A stretch of 64,000 bases of DNA, taken from positions 1 to 64,000 of the forward strand of contig JASPKZ010009903.1 in assembly GCA_030220185.1 (NCBI GenBank), given 5' to 3'. The notes beneath the pieces are model-generated. The model made no database searches. It saw only the letters and a list, made by a program, of their open reading frames with translations, and had not been told where the DNA came from. Position 1 is the first letter of the stretch, and each line of letters opens with the position of its first letter. A program made the position numbers and the translations under genes. This document shows positions 22,020 to 32,975 of this stretch, one piece after another. Source of the stretch: Diploptera punctata. Its lineage: Eukaryota > Arthropoda > Insecta > Blattodea > Blaberidae.

Positions 22020-22425
22020 TTATTGATATTTATCTTAATGTTATTGTATATCCTGTTTTAATTAATACTACGATTGTAAAATATCGTGGATTTAGGATTT
22101 TCATTCCTCATTTGCAAGAAGTGAAAATGTTTCTTGCAATTTAGTTTCACATAAGCGATTTTTTTTTTATTTTCTCACTTCAATTGTAAATTTAACAAGA
22201 AATATAATATTCCTATTAACATGGATTATTCTAAAAATTGTACTTCTTTAAACATTAAATTAATATCTATACCTGTAGTTCTTTCTGTGCAGATATTTAA
22301 GAACTTCATAAAAGAGTATTGATGTAATATCCAATTCAATATGAACCGAGTACAGAAATATATTTCCTTGCCTGTTGCTAATCTGTTATTTTGCTTAGTA
22401 CATTTGAAAAAAGCCAATGATATAT
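22020..22425. other. Gap without recognised feature
   Basis: AT-rich; nothing recognised. Confidence 0.4.
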
Positions 22426-22469
22426 AATCATCATCATCATGAACAAATTCGTTTTAGGCCATGTGGCCT

Positions 22470-24340
22470 GTACGGTAAACCTAGCGAAGATGGTCTTGAT
22501 CTTTCCACCGATGTTTTGGTCTTCCTTGGTCCCTATGTCCAGTTGGGGTATATTGGAATGCCAATTTTGGAAGTCTATTTCTTGCCATTCTTCTCAGATG
22601 ATTTTTCCATTCTTGTTGGTATTTTTGGATATCTTCATTTAAACTTGCTACTCCAAGTTTTCCTCTGATAGTAGTGTTCCTTTGGTGATCCAGTCTATTA
22701 ACTCCTAACAATGATCGTAAGAAGCGCATTTGGCTTACTTGAAGTTTATGAGAGTTTCTTTTATTTAAAATCCAAATTTCACTTCCGTATTTTAGAGCAG
22801 CTTTTGATGTGACGTTATGTAATCTTAGTTTTGTCTCTGTCCTCATCTGTTTACCAAAATGTCTTCGTATTACCCCATCTCATTTTATTATATTTTTGTA
22901 ATTTTGAATCAATGTCACTCTTATACTCTGCAAATACACTTCCTAAGTAAGAGAAATCTGACACTTGTTCTATAATTTTTCCATCAATCTCAATTTTCAC
23001 CCGTTGTATGTTTTTTCCACACATTGCCATTGTTTTGGATTTTGATGTGGAAATTTTCATATTATATTTGCTGGCAATTTTGAATAATTGATATGCTGCT
23101 ATTTGTAAGCTATCTTCGGAATCTGATAATATTATTTGATCATCAGCATATAATATTGTTTGAATTATTTTATTCCTAGTTATTGAAATTCCACTGTTTA
23201 CTGTTTGTTTCCATTCTTGCACTATTCTGTTAATATATATATTAAATAAGAGTGGAGATAGTCCACATCCTTGTCGAACACCTTTGCCTGTGTTTATGTG
23301 TTCTGTAATTTCTCCATCTGGTAATTTAATTTTGATTTTAGAATTTTGATATAAGCTTTGTATGGCTCGTATTACATGTGAGTGTATATGTTCTTCATGC
23401 AGTATCTGCCAAAGTTTATCTCGGTTTACATTATCATATGCCTTTTCATAATCTATAAATAGTATGTACAGTGGGAGATTAAATTCTCTCCTTTTTTCCA
23501 TAATTTGTTGCAGGGTAAATATTGCATCTATAGTGCTCCTCCCTTTTCTAAATCCACATTGGTTCTTCTTCCAAAAATGTTTCAGTACTTACTGATAACT
23601 TATTTTTAATTATGTTGGCATATAATTTAGATGCAGTTGGAGTAAGGTAATGCCTCGGTAGTTATCACATTTGTTTTTCTGACCTTTTTTATGTATATTA
23701 ATTACTAGACCCGTTTCCCAATCCGTTGGAATATTAAGACCAATGCCAAAATATTGTTAAAAAGTTCTAATAGTTTCTCTTTCAAGGCAGTTCCTCCATA
23801 CTTAAAAAGTTCTAAATTTAAATCATCTAAACCTGGACTTTTCCTGTTCTTGGCCTTCTTTAAAACTTCTTCTAGTTCGTCCATTGTTATGTCTGGTTTT
23901 TCTATTTCATTTTCACAAGTCAAATTCGAAGTAATATTTTTCAGTGTGAGTGTTCGGTTCTGACCAAAGATTTTTGTATGTAAGTAATCCAGTCTTGTTT
24001 TTGGTATCAGATTAACATTAATTTTGTCTTTTGTTTCCATCTGTAATTTTTTTGAATATTTTAAATCCCTGTCTTTGTGCTCCTGTAATATCACGTTCTA
24101 AGGATTTTACAAATTTATTCCAATCATCCCTTCTGTATTTTCTAGACAATTTACGAACCTTAGCTCTGAGTTTTTTATATTCTGTATAATGTTCCTCTTG
24201 TTTAGTTTGTAAATACACTTTATAGGCTTTTTTCTTTGTTCAATATTTTCTTTTAATTCGGGATTCCAAGTTCGTAATCTCTTTTTGTTTTTGATTTGTT
24301 TATATCCGAGACTCTCATAAGCTGCTTCCATGATTGCTTG
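22470..24340 (-). pseudogene. LINE-D reverse transcriptase and C-terminal domain
   Basis: The linker KYRRDDWNKFVKSLERD (about 24130) is followed by KNRKSPGLDDLNLELFKYGG (23850-23790) and FIDYEKAYDNVNRDKLW (23460-23410). Next come GVRQGCGLSPLLFNIYINR (23285-23230), ILYADDQIILSD (23160-23125, catalytic Asp pair), and VSDFSYLGSVF (22960-22930). The C-terminal part has LKYGSEIWILNKR and GRPKHRWKDQ (22510). Frameshifts lie near 23705-23500 and 22850, so no full RT can be made. Confidence 0.85.
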
Positions 24341-24499
24341 TTTTTAGATTTATCCAGTCCTCTTCAATATCGCCCGTGCTTGTTTTAAGTTTATTCTTTA
24401 TTCTAGTTTGATATAATATTTGTGTACTTTGGTCTTCCAATAAGTGAATTTTAAAACTTTTTTGGTGTCTTATTTTGTACTGTCTGCTTTATTTTCTTG

Positions 24500-25290
24500 T
24501 GCTGATGTGTTTGTGATATAATTTTATTTTGCTTTCAACAAGAAAATGGTCACTATCAATTTCACTTCCTCTGTATATTCTAGTGTCATTTACAGACTTT
24601 TTAAATTTATTATTAATTAGTACATAATCTATTATAGACTTTGATCCCCTTGCTGCCCATGTATATTTGTGTATTTTCTTGTGTCTAAAGAAGGAGTTTG
24701 TGATTCTTAAATTATTGAATATGCAAAAATCTATTAGCAGTTTACCATTATTGTTGCAAGTTGGTTCTCCTTCTGATCCAATGCATTCTCTTATCGGTTG
24801 ATTTCCGACTCTTGCATTAAAATCACCAGCAATTATGAGATAATCTTGTTTATTTTACTTTGTCAATGGTTTCTTGTAAAATATCATAAAATTCTATGGT
24901 TTCTGAATCTGTTTCCTTCTACAGGGGCATAAATTCCAATTATATTCAAATTATGTCCTAAAATTTTTATTCTAACTGTTACAATTTTTGGGGAAATCCA
25001 TTGGTAATATAAAATGTTGTGTTGCAAATTTTTCCTTATTAAAATTGCGACTCCTGATGATGCCCAGTTCTCTGCTGGAACTCCAGAATAAATCATTACA
25101 TATTTTCCTAATTCTTCTGATCCTTTGTTCTTCTTTTTTTGTTTCCGAAATAATGGCAATGTCAATTTTTCTTTTGTCTAACTCTACTTCTAAACTCTTC
25201 TTCTTTATGTGTTATTCCTCTCACATTCCATGTTGCAACTTTGAGATCCTTAATCATTAACCTATTTCTTGCTTTGTCGTCATCAGTGTG
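24500..25290 (-). pseudogene. LINE-D endonuclease domain
   Basis: Minus-strand reading gives LKVATWNVRGI (about 25240-25205), the N-terminal strand of APE endonucleases, then GVAILIRKNL (25060), IIGIYAPVEGN (24950-24910), DFNARVGNQP (24830-24790) and DSDHFLVESK (24565-24540). SDH is the catalytic His motif. The enzyme nicks target DNA to prime reverse transcription. All blocks are in the right order, but the frame shifts after 25165, 24884 and near 24850. Confidence 0.8.
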
Positions 25291-25550
25291 ATCAGTCCCA
25301 GTCTTTTGCTTAAGTTTCTCTTTTCCGAGTAGTAGGAAGTCCCCTGGGTTGGTTACCAACCATCCGCAGAGCAAGACTAGTGGTAGGGCTGCTACTTATA
25401 GCCTCTAGTCAGGCGTTCAAAATATGGAATTCCTCCATATTCGATGGAACGGTTTATACCGCCGTGACTCGGTCCCCATTACCTCGTTAGTTAAAAGCAG
25501 GGTGTACCACGCGCAGGTGAGGTTGAGAATTAGGTAGGAGAGGTTATAGA

Positions 25551-26160
25551 ATGCACATCACTACCTCTTACATAAATTAGTAAAAATTAAATAAATTCAA
25601 TGACTTTGATTTAATTTTCTCCTTGGAAATAGATATTCTTCAGGAAAACGCCTCATGTAAAGTATATACATAGTTTAAAATCCTTAATATTATGACATTA
25701 GATTGTTTTATGCAATTACCTTCTACTGATGTAATTAGACATTAGTCAACGTGAAATCTGAAGCATTAGTCTTAGCGAAAGTAGAAAGAAAATTAATAAT
25801 GAAAGGGTTAAGTCTTAAGCTGAGGAAGAAGGCGTTTTAAGCCCTGAGGAAAGTTTTTTACATTCATTACAATTCAACAGGTGCTGCTTCCTTCACAAGA
25901 CATTGGCTTACTGTCCAATAACACTGACAACCTTTGTAATCAGAAAGAAAGAGTGAAGCGATAAATGTGCACGGATATATTTTCATGTTGGGAATATTAA
26001 TAAGGAGTGGGAAACGTTTTGATAACAGTTTTTACGAATATTTGTGGGATATTATGTATTAAATTTAGATTTATATACCTGTACAACTCAAAAGTATTAA
26101 TAAGCTGTTGGTACATGCTTATGATACAGTAGTATAAGCGACAGCGAGGATATATTAAGG
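25551..26160. other. Gap without recognised feature
   Basis: AT-rich; no recognised repeat. The LINE-D 5' end may extend slightly into it. Confidence 0.35.
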
Positions 26161-26164
26161 GTTA

Positions 26165-26787
26165 AGACGCACATTGTATTGATTTACGCTAAGAAATTGG
26201 GGCTGCAAGTATATATCAATAAAACTAAATAAAATACCTTATGTAGAAATACATTTAGTAATGAAAATGATCAGTTGATAAAAATCAGGTAAATTTTGAA
26301 GAAGCGACTGAATTAAAATATCAAGGAACAATAATTATTAAACTGGAATGAGGTGTAAAATTTTAGAAAGCCTCAATTCTGGAAACGTATGGTATTACGC
26401 ATTACAGAGACCCTTGTCACCCAACTTATTAAAAAAATGTTAAACTAAAAATATATTAACCTGTTATTCTTGTAGTATATCATATGAATGCGAAACGTGG
26501 ACTCTTACATTAAGGGAGAAAAAAGATTATGAGTAGTTGATAATGAAAGTTCTTAGGAAAAATTTTGGAGCAAAGAGAGATGAACAGACAGGTGAATGGA
26601 GAAGACTACATGGCAGTGAGCTACATATTATTTATGAGAAACCAGATATAATAAGAATCGTCAGGTCTCATAGACTGAGATGGGCAGGGTATGTGGCACG
26701 AATGGGTAATGAAAGAGGGACATGAAAACTCCTTGTAGGAAAACCAGAGGGAAAGCTCCCAATAGGCAAGCAAAACATGAGGTGGGA

Positions 26788-26790
<3 letters not shown>
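26165..26790 (+). pseudogene. LINE-B C-terminal fragment
   Basis: Broken frames read GLQVYINKTK (about 26200), ATELKYQGT (26310), the CETWTLTLREKK block (26490-26525), then 62 open codons (26537-26722) with VLRKNFGAKRDEQTGEWRRL and RLRWAGYVARMGNERG. After another shift come the KPEGKLPIG and RWEN remnants. The homology ends at the start of an (AAT)n run. This is the connection and C-terminal part of LINE-B; the catalytic RT core is not included. Confidence 0.8.

Positions 26791-26852
<62 letters not shown>
26790..26852. repeat. (AAT)n microsatellite after LINE-B
   Basis: Pure AAT repeat that begins at the truncated LINE-B 3' end. Confidence 0.95.
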
Positions 26853-26891
26853 TTTATTTTTATTATCATTAATATTATTTGATTGTTATTA

Positions 26892-27190
26892 GGGCACGCC
26901 GTAGCGTAGTGGTTAAGGCACTGCGCTACAAGTCGGAAGGTCGAGGTTTCAAGTCCCGGTGGGGTCAACATTTTTAAACTGACCAAAACCTTCTGGCGGC
27001 ACTATGGCCCTGGGGCCGACTCAGCCTCTAATGAAAATGAGTACCAGACACTTGTGCTGGGGGTAAAGGCGGCCGTCACGCAGGGCTGACAACCCGGCTG
27101 ACATCAAATGCCGATAGTCTAGAAAAAGTGGGAGTCTTAACCTCCTACTACCCGAAGGACCTCCCGAGGCCTGTAGTGGGTTTACTTTAC
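26892..27190 (+). mobile_element. SINE-C, best-preserved copy
   Basis: Head GCCGTAGCGTAGTGGTTAAG (A box) and GGTTTCAAGTCCC (B box-like). The body has AACTGACCAAAACCTTCTGG, GGGGCCGACTCAGCCTCTAA, GGTAAAGGCGGCCGTCACGC, and the tail CCCGAAGGACCTCC..GGCCTGTAGTGGG. Typical pol III tRNA-derived SINE of about 300 bp. Other copies: 16432 (+), 42000 (-), 49046 (-), 62288 (-). Confidence 0.88.
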
Positions 27191-27311
27191 TATTATACTA
27201 TCTGCGAAGAAGTAATGATGTCATACACATTGATTTGAATGCATTATTATTTTATTTTTATTATTTTTATATCTGCGCATAAGTAATTATACCATAAGAA
27301 TTGATTTGAAC

Positions 27312-27314
<3 letters not shown>

Positions 27315-27376
<62 letters not shown>

Positions 27377-27446
27377 AATGCTCAGAAATAATGATACGGT
27401 ACGAATTGATTTCAATGTATTCTTCTTCTTTTTATTATTATTGTTA

Positions 27447-27520
<74 letters not shown>
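27315..27520. repeat. (ATT)n arrays
   Basis: ATT runs at 27315-27376 and 27436-27520, separated by about 60 bases; poly-Leu open frames are artefacts. Confidence 0.95.
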
Positions 27521-27526
<6 letters not shown>

Positions 27527-27925
27527 CTGGCATTATCGAACCCGTAAGTTCATGGACGCGCGGACGTAAGCTCTCCAAACATCCCTATCCTGAGCTAATG
27601 TTATCAATCATTCCCTGTATAATTTACTTCCCTCAAGTCATGGTTAAATTTATTCTTCCGCCTCATTTTTGGCGATCTCACTCTGGTTTTCATATAATGA
27701 GTTTTCATGCCTCTTTTTCATTCCCCTGTCCATCGCAGCTACGAGACATAATTGCTCTTATTATGTCTGGTTTCCAATAAAGGTAATGTAGTTCACTATT
27801 ATAAGATATCGTACACCTGTCTGTTCTTCTCTCTCTGTTCCAAAAATGTTTCTAAGAACTTAATTTTCAAGCACTCCTAATCTATTCTTCTCTTTAAACT
27901 AAGAGTCCATCTTTCGCATCGACAT
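27521..27925 (-). pseudogene. LINE-B 3' fragment
   Basis: Minus strand: the end block ACGTCCGCGCGTCCATGAAC next to CACTGGCATTATCGAACC, then the RWR-N-NI region in decayed form. Farther 5' are the IFGTEREEQTG-like block near 27835-27860 and SWTLS-like remains near 27905. It faces the fragment at 26165-26790. Confidence 0.75.
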
Positions 27926-27944
27926 AATATAGTTTGCTTTATCG

Positions 27945-27946
<2 letters not shown>

Positions 27947-28034
<88 letters not shown>
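27947..28034. repeat. (AAT)n microsatellite
   Basis: About 88 bases of AAT. Confidence 0.97.
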
Positions 28035-28035
<1 letters not shown>

Positions 28036-28120
28036 TTCATGGAACTCCAAATCTGACCAAATAGATTGAGTAGAATTGTATGTATGGAGTTAAGACCGTA
28101 AGGTCTTCTCTTCCACTTCA

Positions 28121-28970
28121 CCAGGGTTAAATGTAGTAGAAAGAAAAATAATTAATTAGTTCTATTAAATATTTTCATAAACATATTTTCATTAGGTTAT
28201 TTTTACAAACACATTATAATAAATTAAACAGTGATTAATATTATCTTTCTTCTATAATCAAGTATTTTACATGAACTGAGGACATGGACCACCACTGTGC
28301 TGTCAAGAGAGAGAAGATATACGGGACATTCCATACGAAATCGGCAAAAAAATTGTGAAAATTGAACTCACATCTTTAAGTTTACAATTTTTTTTTACAG
28401 TGAAAATTTATGATATATTGAATATCTGAACCGAATTTCAAGTCTTCGCTTGGTGTAATTAAAGAGTAATAGAGTTGTCAATTTATCGTATTGTTTTAAA
28501 TAGTCTCTTTTATAAAATACATTTCTCGAAGTATGGCTATTCCCTCAACTTGAAAAGATAGTCACATTATAGATGATTTTATGCTCTATCACTTGAAAAT
28601 TAGTATGTTAATATTTACGTTTTTCTGAAGGGCTTAAATGCAATTAATATGCAATTGACCTTCCTCACCAAAAAATTTATAAAATCAAAAAGTGCCACAT
28701 TATTACCGGAACACCAGTTAATTTTTTGTAATTAGTATCAAAATGGAGTCTTGAAAAGAAACTACCAAAAATAATTATTTTTCCTAAAATCTCCTATGTG
28801 TAGACTGCCCGCAATACCTTTCGCGTGAGTGGAGATCGCTCGCTCGTACAAACAATGACGGAGCTACTTGGTATTAGTCCTTTGCGCACTTACAAATATT
28901 TTTATTGTTATTATCATCATTACATTATTTTTATTATCATTATTACAATTATTACATTATCATCATCATC
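28121..28970. other. Gap without recognised feature
   Basis: AT-rich sequence; nothing recognised. Confidence 0.4.
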
Positions 28971-28971
28971 G

Positions 28972-29165
28972 TGGACAAGTGGTTACTCTGCACGCCTCCG
29001 ATTCCGAGCTTCGCGGGTTCTAACTCGATAGGAATCAATGACATTTTAAAGGCGTAACAATTCTGAATGTAGCTTTCTCCAGAAGGAAGGAAATACGTGA
29101 GTCCCGTGTCGTAAATTTATGGTACGTAGGGGAACCTCGCGCTTGAAATAAATTGCTACATAATA
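28972..29165 (+). mobile_element. SINE-F candidate (diverged tRNA head)
   Basis: GTGGACAAGTGGTTACTCTG resembles an A box and GCGGGTTCTAACTCG a B box. The tail CCCGTGTCGTAAATTTATGG..ACGTAG..GAACC resembles the type-3 SINE-A tail (GTGTCGTGCGGCACGTAAAA). Moderate support only. Confidence 0.5.
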
Positions 29166-29169
29166 AACA

Positions 29170-30200
29170 TCATTAAATATAACAATCTTTATTGATATAT
29201 TCAGTACGCGGTTAATTTTGTGCTGATTTTGGCTAATGTGTAGTTTAATTTAAATTACTAAGCACCTACGAATTCAAGCTGGTATTAAAAATATTTTCTA
29301 GAGAGTAGTTTGTAATGTGTTGTAATATTTTGTACTTGTACCCTACACCAATGTCTGATGTTGAATATTGTAAGTAATGTTAAGCTATCGATAATAATTT
29401 ATAACAATTTTCATGCTGTTACAAGTAATATTTAAGAGGTATAAATATATTTTATTGGCTTGGTATCACTTACTGATCTTGCATCCCCTACTCATGACAT
29501 ATCTAAGATGATATTAAAATGCACGATAATATTAGCTTTTATTATAAGCTAAATTATTATAGTATTTAATTTAATGTCTAAACTTCCCATTATTCTCCTT
29601 TTATAACACAAAATGTATATCTCTACGATTATTCTCTCATTCAAGAAACATTTAATAAATTGTAAAATTATATATTAACACATAATATTGTTAATAACTA
29701 TTGTATACTAATATATGCATAATTAAAATTATATTTAACTTCTAACTCACCATTCAGTCTTTGTAGATCTGCAAACTTTTTAGTTAAAAACAATAAGATA
29801 TTATTTTTAATTTGACTGTGACACTTAAAATGACGAGATGCACTAAACATACACACGGTGTAAATCAACTGTCTAGTATATAATCTGAACTTGAGAATTG
29901 TTGATGTAAAACATATGTTTAAGGAAGACTTGCTGACACTGCATTATTATTGTTTGGTAGGAAGTGGTACGAGTATTAAAACATTCGGTTTTATTTGGAA
30001 GTGATATCTTATAACAATATTATTTCGTCAAAGTTTTCAGGATACAATACAATACACTGAATAAAAAGTTATTTTAAGACTGAAATTAGTAATTATAACA
30101 TAATAAAAATTTATACCAGTTTATTCAATTAATGATAAATAGTTTTTATTATATAATATTACATTTAATGAAAAATTTGTAACAAAATAAATAATTTGTT
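29170..30200. other. Gap without recognised feature
   Basis: About 1 kb of AT-rich DNA; nothing recognised. Confidence 0.4.
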
Positions 30201-30204
30201 TTAA

Positions 30205-30622
30205 AAAAGGACAGAAGATTACGAGTATTTGAGAATAAAGTTCTTAAGAAAATTTTTGGATCAAAAAGAGATGAACAGACAGGTGAATGGAGAAAACTAC
30301 ATAATAGTGAGCTACATGATCTGTATAGGAAGCCAGATATAATAAAAACAGTTAAGTCTCATAGGCTGCGATGGGGAGGAAATGTGGCACCTATGGAGGA
30401 TGAAAGTGGTGCTTGGAAATTTCTGGTAGGAAAACCGGAGGGAAAACGCCCAGTTGGAAGACTAAGAATGAGGTGGGAGAATAACATTATACATGATTTG
30501 AGGGAAGTAGATTATACAGGGGATAATTGGAAAACGTTAGCTCGGGATAGGATGTATGGAGAGCTTATGTCCGCGCTGCTGTGAACCTACAGGTTCCACA
30601 GAGCCAGTGAGTGAGTTAGTTA
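30205..30622 (+). pseudogene. LINE-B 3' fragment with protein end
   Basis: Starts in RRLRVFENKVLKKIFG-like sequence and reads DEQTGEWRKLHNSELHD. Then 66 open codons (30384-30581) hold KPEGKRPVGRLRMRWENN and DWKTLARDR. The end is TCCGCGCTGCTGTGAACCTA and GTGAGTGAGTTAGTTA. One frameshift separates the two parts. It is 5' truncated, as usual for these LINE copies, and a mariner derivative starts 18 bases later. Confidence 0.82.
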
Positions 30623-30640
30623 TAAATAATTTGGTTAATA

Positions 30641-31462
30641 CGAGGGCGGATCGGAAAATAACGCACAATAATTTTTTTCTGCCTTGATATTGCAGCTAGA
30701 ATGTTGAAATTTCACAGAGATATAGTTTGAAGTTTTTACTACAGATGGTATTTTGTTCTCAGGTGCACCTCTTGCGAGAGAAGCTTGAACTATGCAACAA
30801 AGATGGCGCGCATGCTACAGTCGTCCACCTGTGAGGAACAGAGAAGTGTTGTTCGATTTTTGTGGGCCAAAGGGCATAAACCCAGTGAAATTCACAGGGA
30901 CATGCGTGACGTGTATGGGGATGATTGTATGGACCGTAGCAATGTCTCCAGGTGGTGCACATTCTTCCAAGAGGGACGCGTGAACCTTAGTGATTCGCCA
31001 CGTGATTCGCCTTAGTGATTCCTGGCCGGCAAACGCTTTGAGACAGATGTGGAAGTGAAATCAGCAGTGCGCAGATGGCTACACTCCAACCAAACGGACT
31101 TCTACGAACAGGGCATATTGAAACTGGTAACACGATGGGAAAAATGTGTTGAGAAAGTTGGTGACTATGTCGAAAAGTAGGTAAAAGATGTAAGTTCATT
31201 TGTGTTTTTTTTCCTTTTTTTTACTATTAAACTTTTTAAAAAAAATTATTGTGCGTTACTTTCCGATCCGCCCTGTGGACGACTGTAGCATGAGCGCCAT
31301 CTTTATTGCATAGTTCAAGCTTCTCTCGCAAGAGGTGCACCTGAGAAAAAAATACCATCTGTAGTGAAAACTTCAAACTATATCTCTGTGAAATTTCAAC
31401 ATTCTAGCTGCAATACCAAGGCAGAAAAAAATTATTGTCCGTTACTTTCCGATCCGCCCTCG
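30641..31462 (+). mobile_element. Fold-back mariner derivative
   Basis: TA at both borders (30639-30640, 31463-31464). The ends are CGAGGGCGGATCGGAAA and its complement. The left 188 bp (30641-30828) and right 188 bp (31275-31462) are inverted copies with about eight differences. Inside lie a truncated transposase and an internal mariner right end (TTACTTTCCGATCCGCCCT, 31256-31274) directly before the right arm. The right arm is therefore an extra inverted copy of the left end attached outside the original right end. Confidence 0.85.
30792..31190 (+). pseudogene. Mariner transposase, catalytic core deleted
   Basis: The N-terminal HTH part reads EQRSVVRFLWAKG, YGDDCMDRSNVSRWC and FQEGRVNLSDS, the usual mariner start. 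After a small internal repeat at 31000-31018 (CGTGATTCGCCTTAGTGATT) the reading resumes at the C-terminal end with VEVKSAVRRWLHSNQTDFYE, GILKLVTRWEKCVEKVGDYV and a stop. A complete mariner transposase has about 345 residues with a DD34D triad; here the middle with the triad is gone. It could only persist as a non-autonomous element. Confidence 0.85.
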
Positions 31463-31464
31463 TA

Positions 31465-32879
31465 ATTCACAGTAAACGTAAGTAACAGAACTCTTTACTT
31501 CTCACTTCAGCAATAAAATTTGATAAATAAATATCTACTGCGTAAGAATTAAAATATCGCCACTTTTATAAATTTACGGTACTGTTCCATTAAGCAGAAC
31601 ATAAAATAATCTATTCGATTTAATGACAGTTGAAAAAGTCACTGATGAAGCTCTTTCAATAAAGTACGCGCGCGACCTTGGTCGTGAAATGAATCTGTTG
31701 CGCCGTTGACCCGCGAGTTTTTTTACGAAAATAGAATAAAAACATTTATATTGTCTGAACTATTCAACTCTCCAGAAAGGTAATTGCTGGCAATTGATCC
31801 TTATTACGTGAGTAGTATCCTGTATTTTTTCCGTTTTCATTTTTTTTATATGTACTGCAGTAAACCGCCATAAAACATAAAATTGACACCGAAAATAAAA
31901 ATATCCTAATTATAAAAATAACACCCTTAAACTACATGCTATCACCAATATAAATATGTTTGAAACAAATTTTTGCTGTTTACTGTTTCAGAAATATTAG
32001 TTAGTAAACGCTTTAGTTTATCATATTTACGATAATTTTAGATCATCATAACTACGAACCTATAAATGATAAAAATTAAATTTCTGTAATAATACGTTTA
32101 TAAATATATTCACTATATTTAAGGATACATAAAATTAAAAAAAAATAAATTACAAGATTTTTTGCTGTCCGATTTGATATGGATTGTCCCATACATGACG
32201 TTACATTTCCCCTCAACTCCTCATCAGTGTGCTTTTTCTCCGCGCAAGTATTGAGGAATTATGATCCAAATCTATTTGTTCATCAGTTGATGATGGTTCA
32301 CTTAAAATAAGATAAATGAATACAACGGTTGAACATTGGAGCATTATAGGGTACTGTTGTTATACTAATTATAGTTTAGTGTTATTAGGCCTATGTGAAT
32401 TTTCAGGTACATAAAAAACAATAAATTCGGAACTTTGAAGATCGTCATAAGAGATAAACATAATTTGGGTATCTAATTTTCTTTATTATTTCAAGAATAA
32501 TTAAAGTTGTTTATTTTTTGTTATTTATAGTCGCTTCTATTACAACGGTCACATGCTTGTTGAGTCTGGTCTATAAATTCGATATTCTCTCTCTCGCCTG
32601 ACAGACATACGTAATATGGGTTTAACTAGAACGATCTGCTTCTATTGTTATCAGTTTGATTACTATCTAAACATTATTGTTATTATGATTCACACTTATT
32701 ATGAGACGGGTGATTTTTTACGAAAGTTGTTGCACGAATTTCCCGGCATTTACGTTAAGGAAATGAAAGCAGAAGATGATACTTAGGTTATCGAAAGGCC
32801 TCCTATAAAACAACACTGCAAATTATTGAGGACAACTGATATATCAGGTATTGTTTTATAATCCTTAAACTTTAATATG
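31465..32879. other. Gap without recognised feature
   Basis: AT-rich sequence with no open frame of note and no recognised repeat. Confidence 0.4.
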
Positions 32880-32975
32880 TTAAGGTTGAGAAAAACCCTG
32901 GAAAAACTCAACCAGGACATTCAGTCCGTTTGGAATCGAACTCAAGTCCGTTACGTGAGCGATGGTCACAATGAA
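32880..32975 (-). mobile_element. SINE-A head fragment (diverged)
   Basis: The minus strand reads a decayed tRNA-like head with B box GAGTTCGATTCC followed by GTCCTGGTTGAGTTTTTCCA-type sequence, as in other SINE-A copies. Only about 95 bp can be followed. Confidence 0.5.

Larger units (their letters stand above)
22426..25550 (-). mobile_element. LINE-D, nearly full-length APE-type LINE
   Basis: A single LINE in reverse orientation. The 5' leader is at about 25550-25290, the endonuclease at 25260-24500, a linker at 24340-24020, RT at 24094-22851 and the C-terminal part to 22481. The end is a non-coding stretch and an (ATG)n tail (22426-22441). No separate ORF1 is seen. Frames change several times, so the copy is inactive. 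I do not fix the clade; the FIDYEKAYDNV and GVRQGCGLSP blocks are of a very common insect endonuclease-RT type. LINE-E fragments look related in their C-terminal part. Confidence 0.8.
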
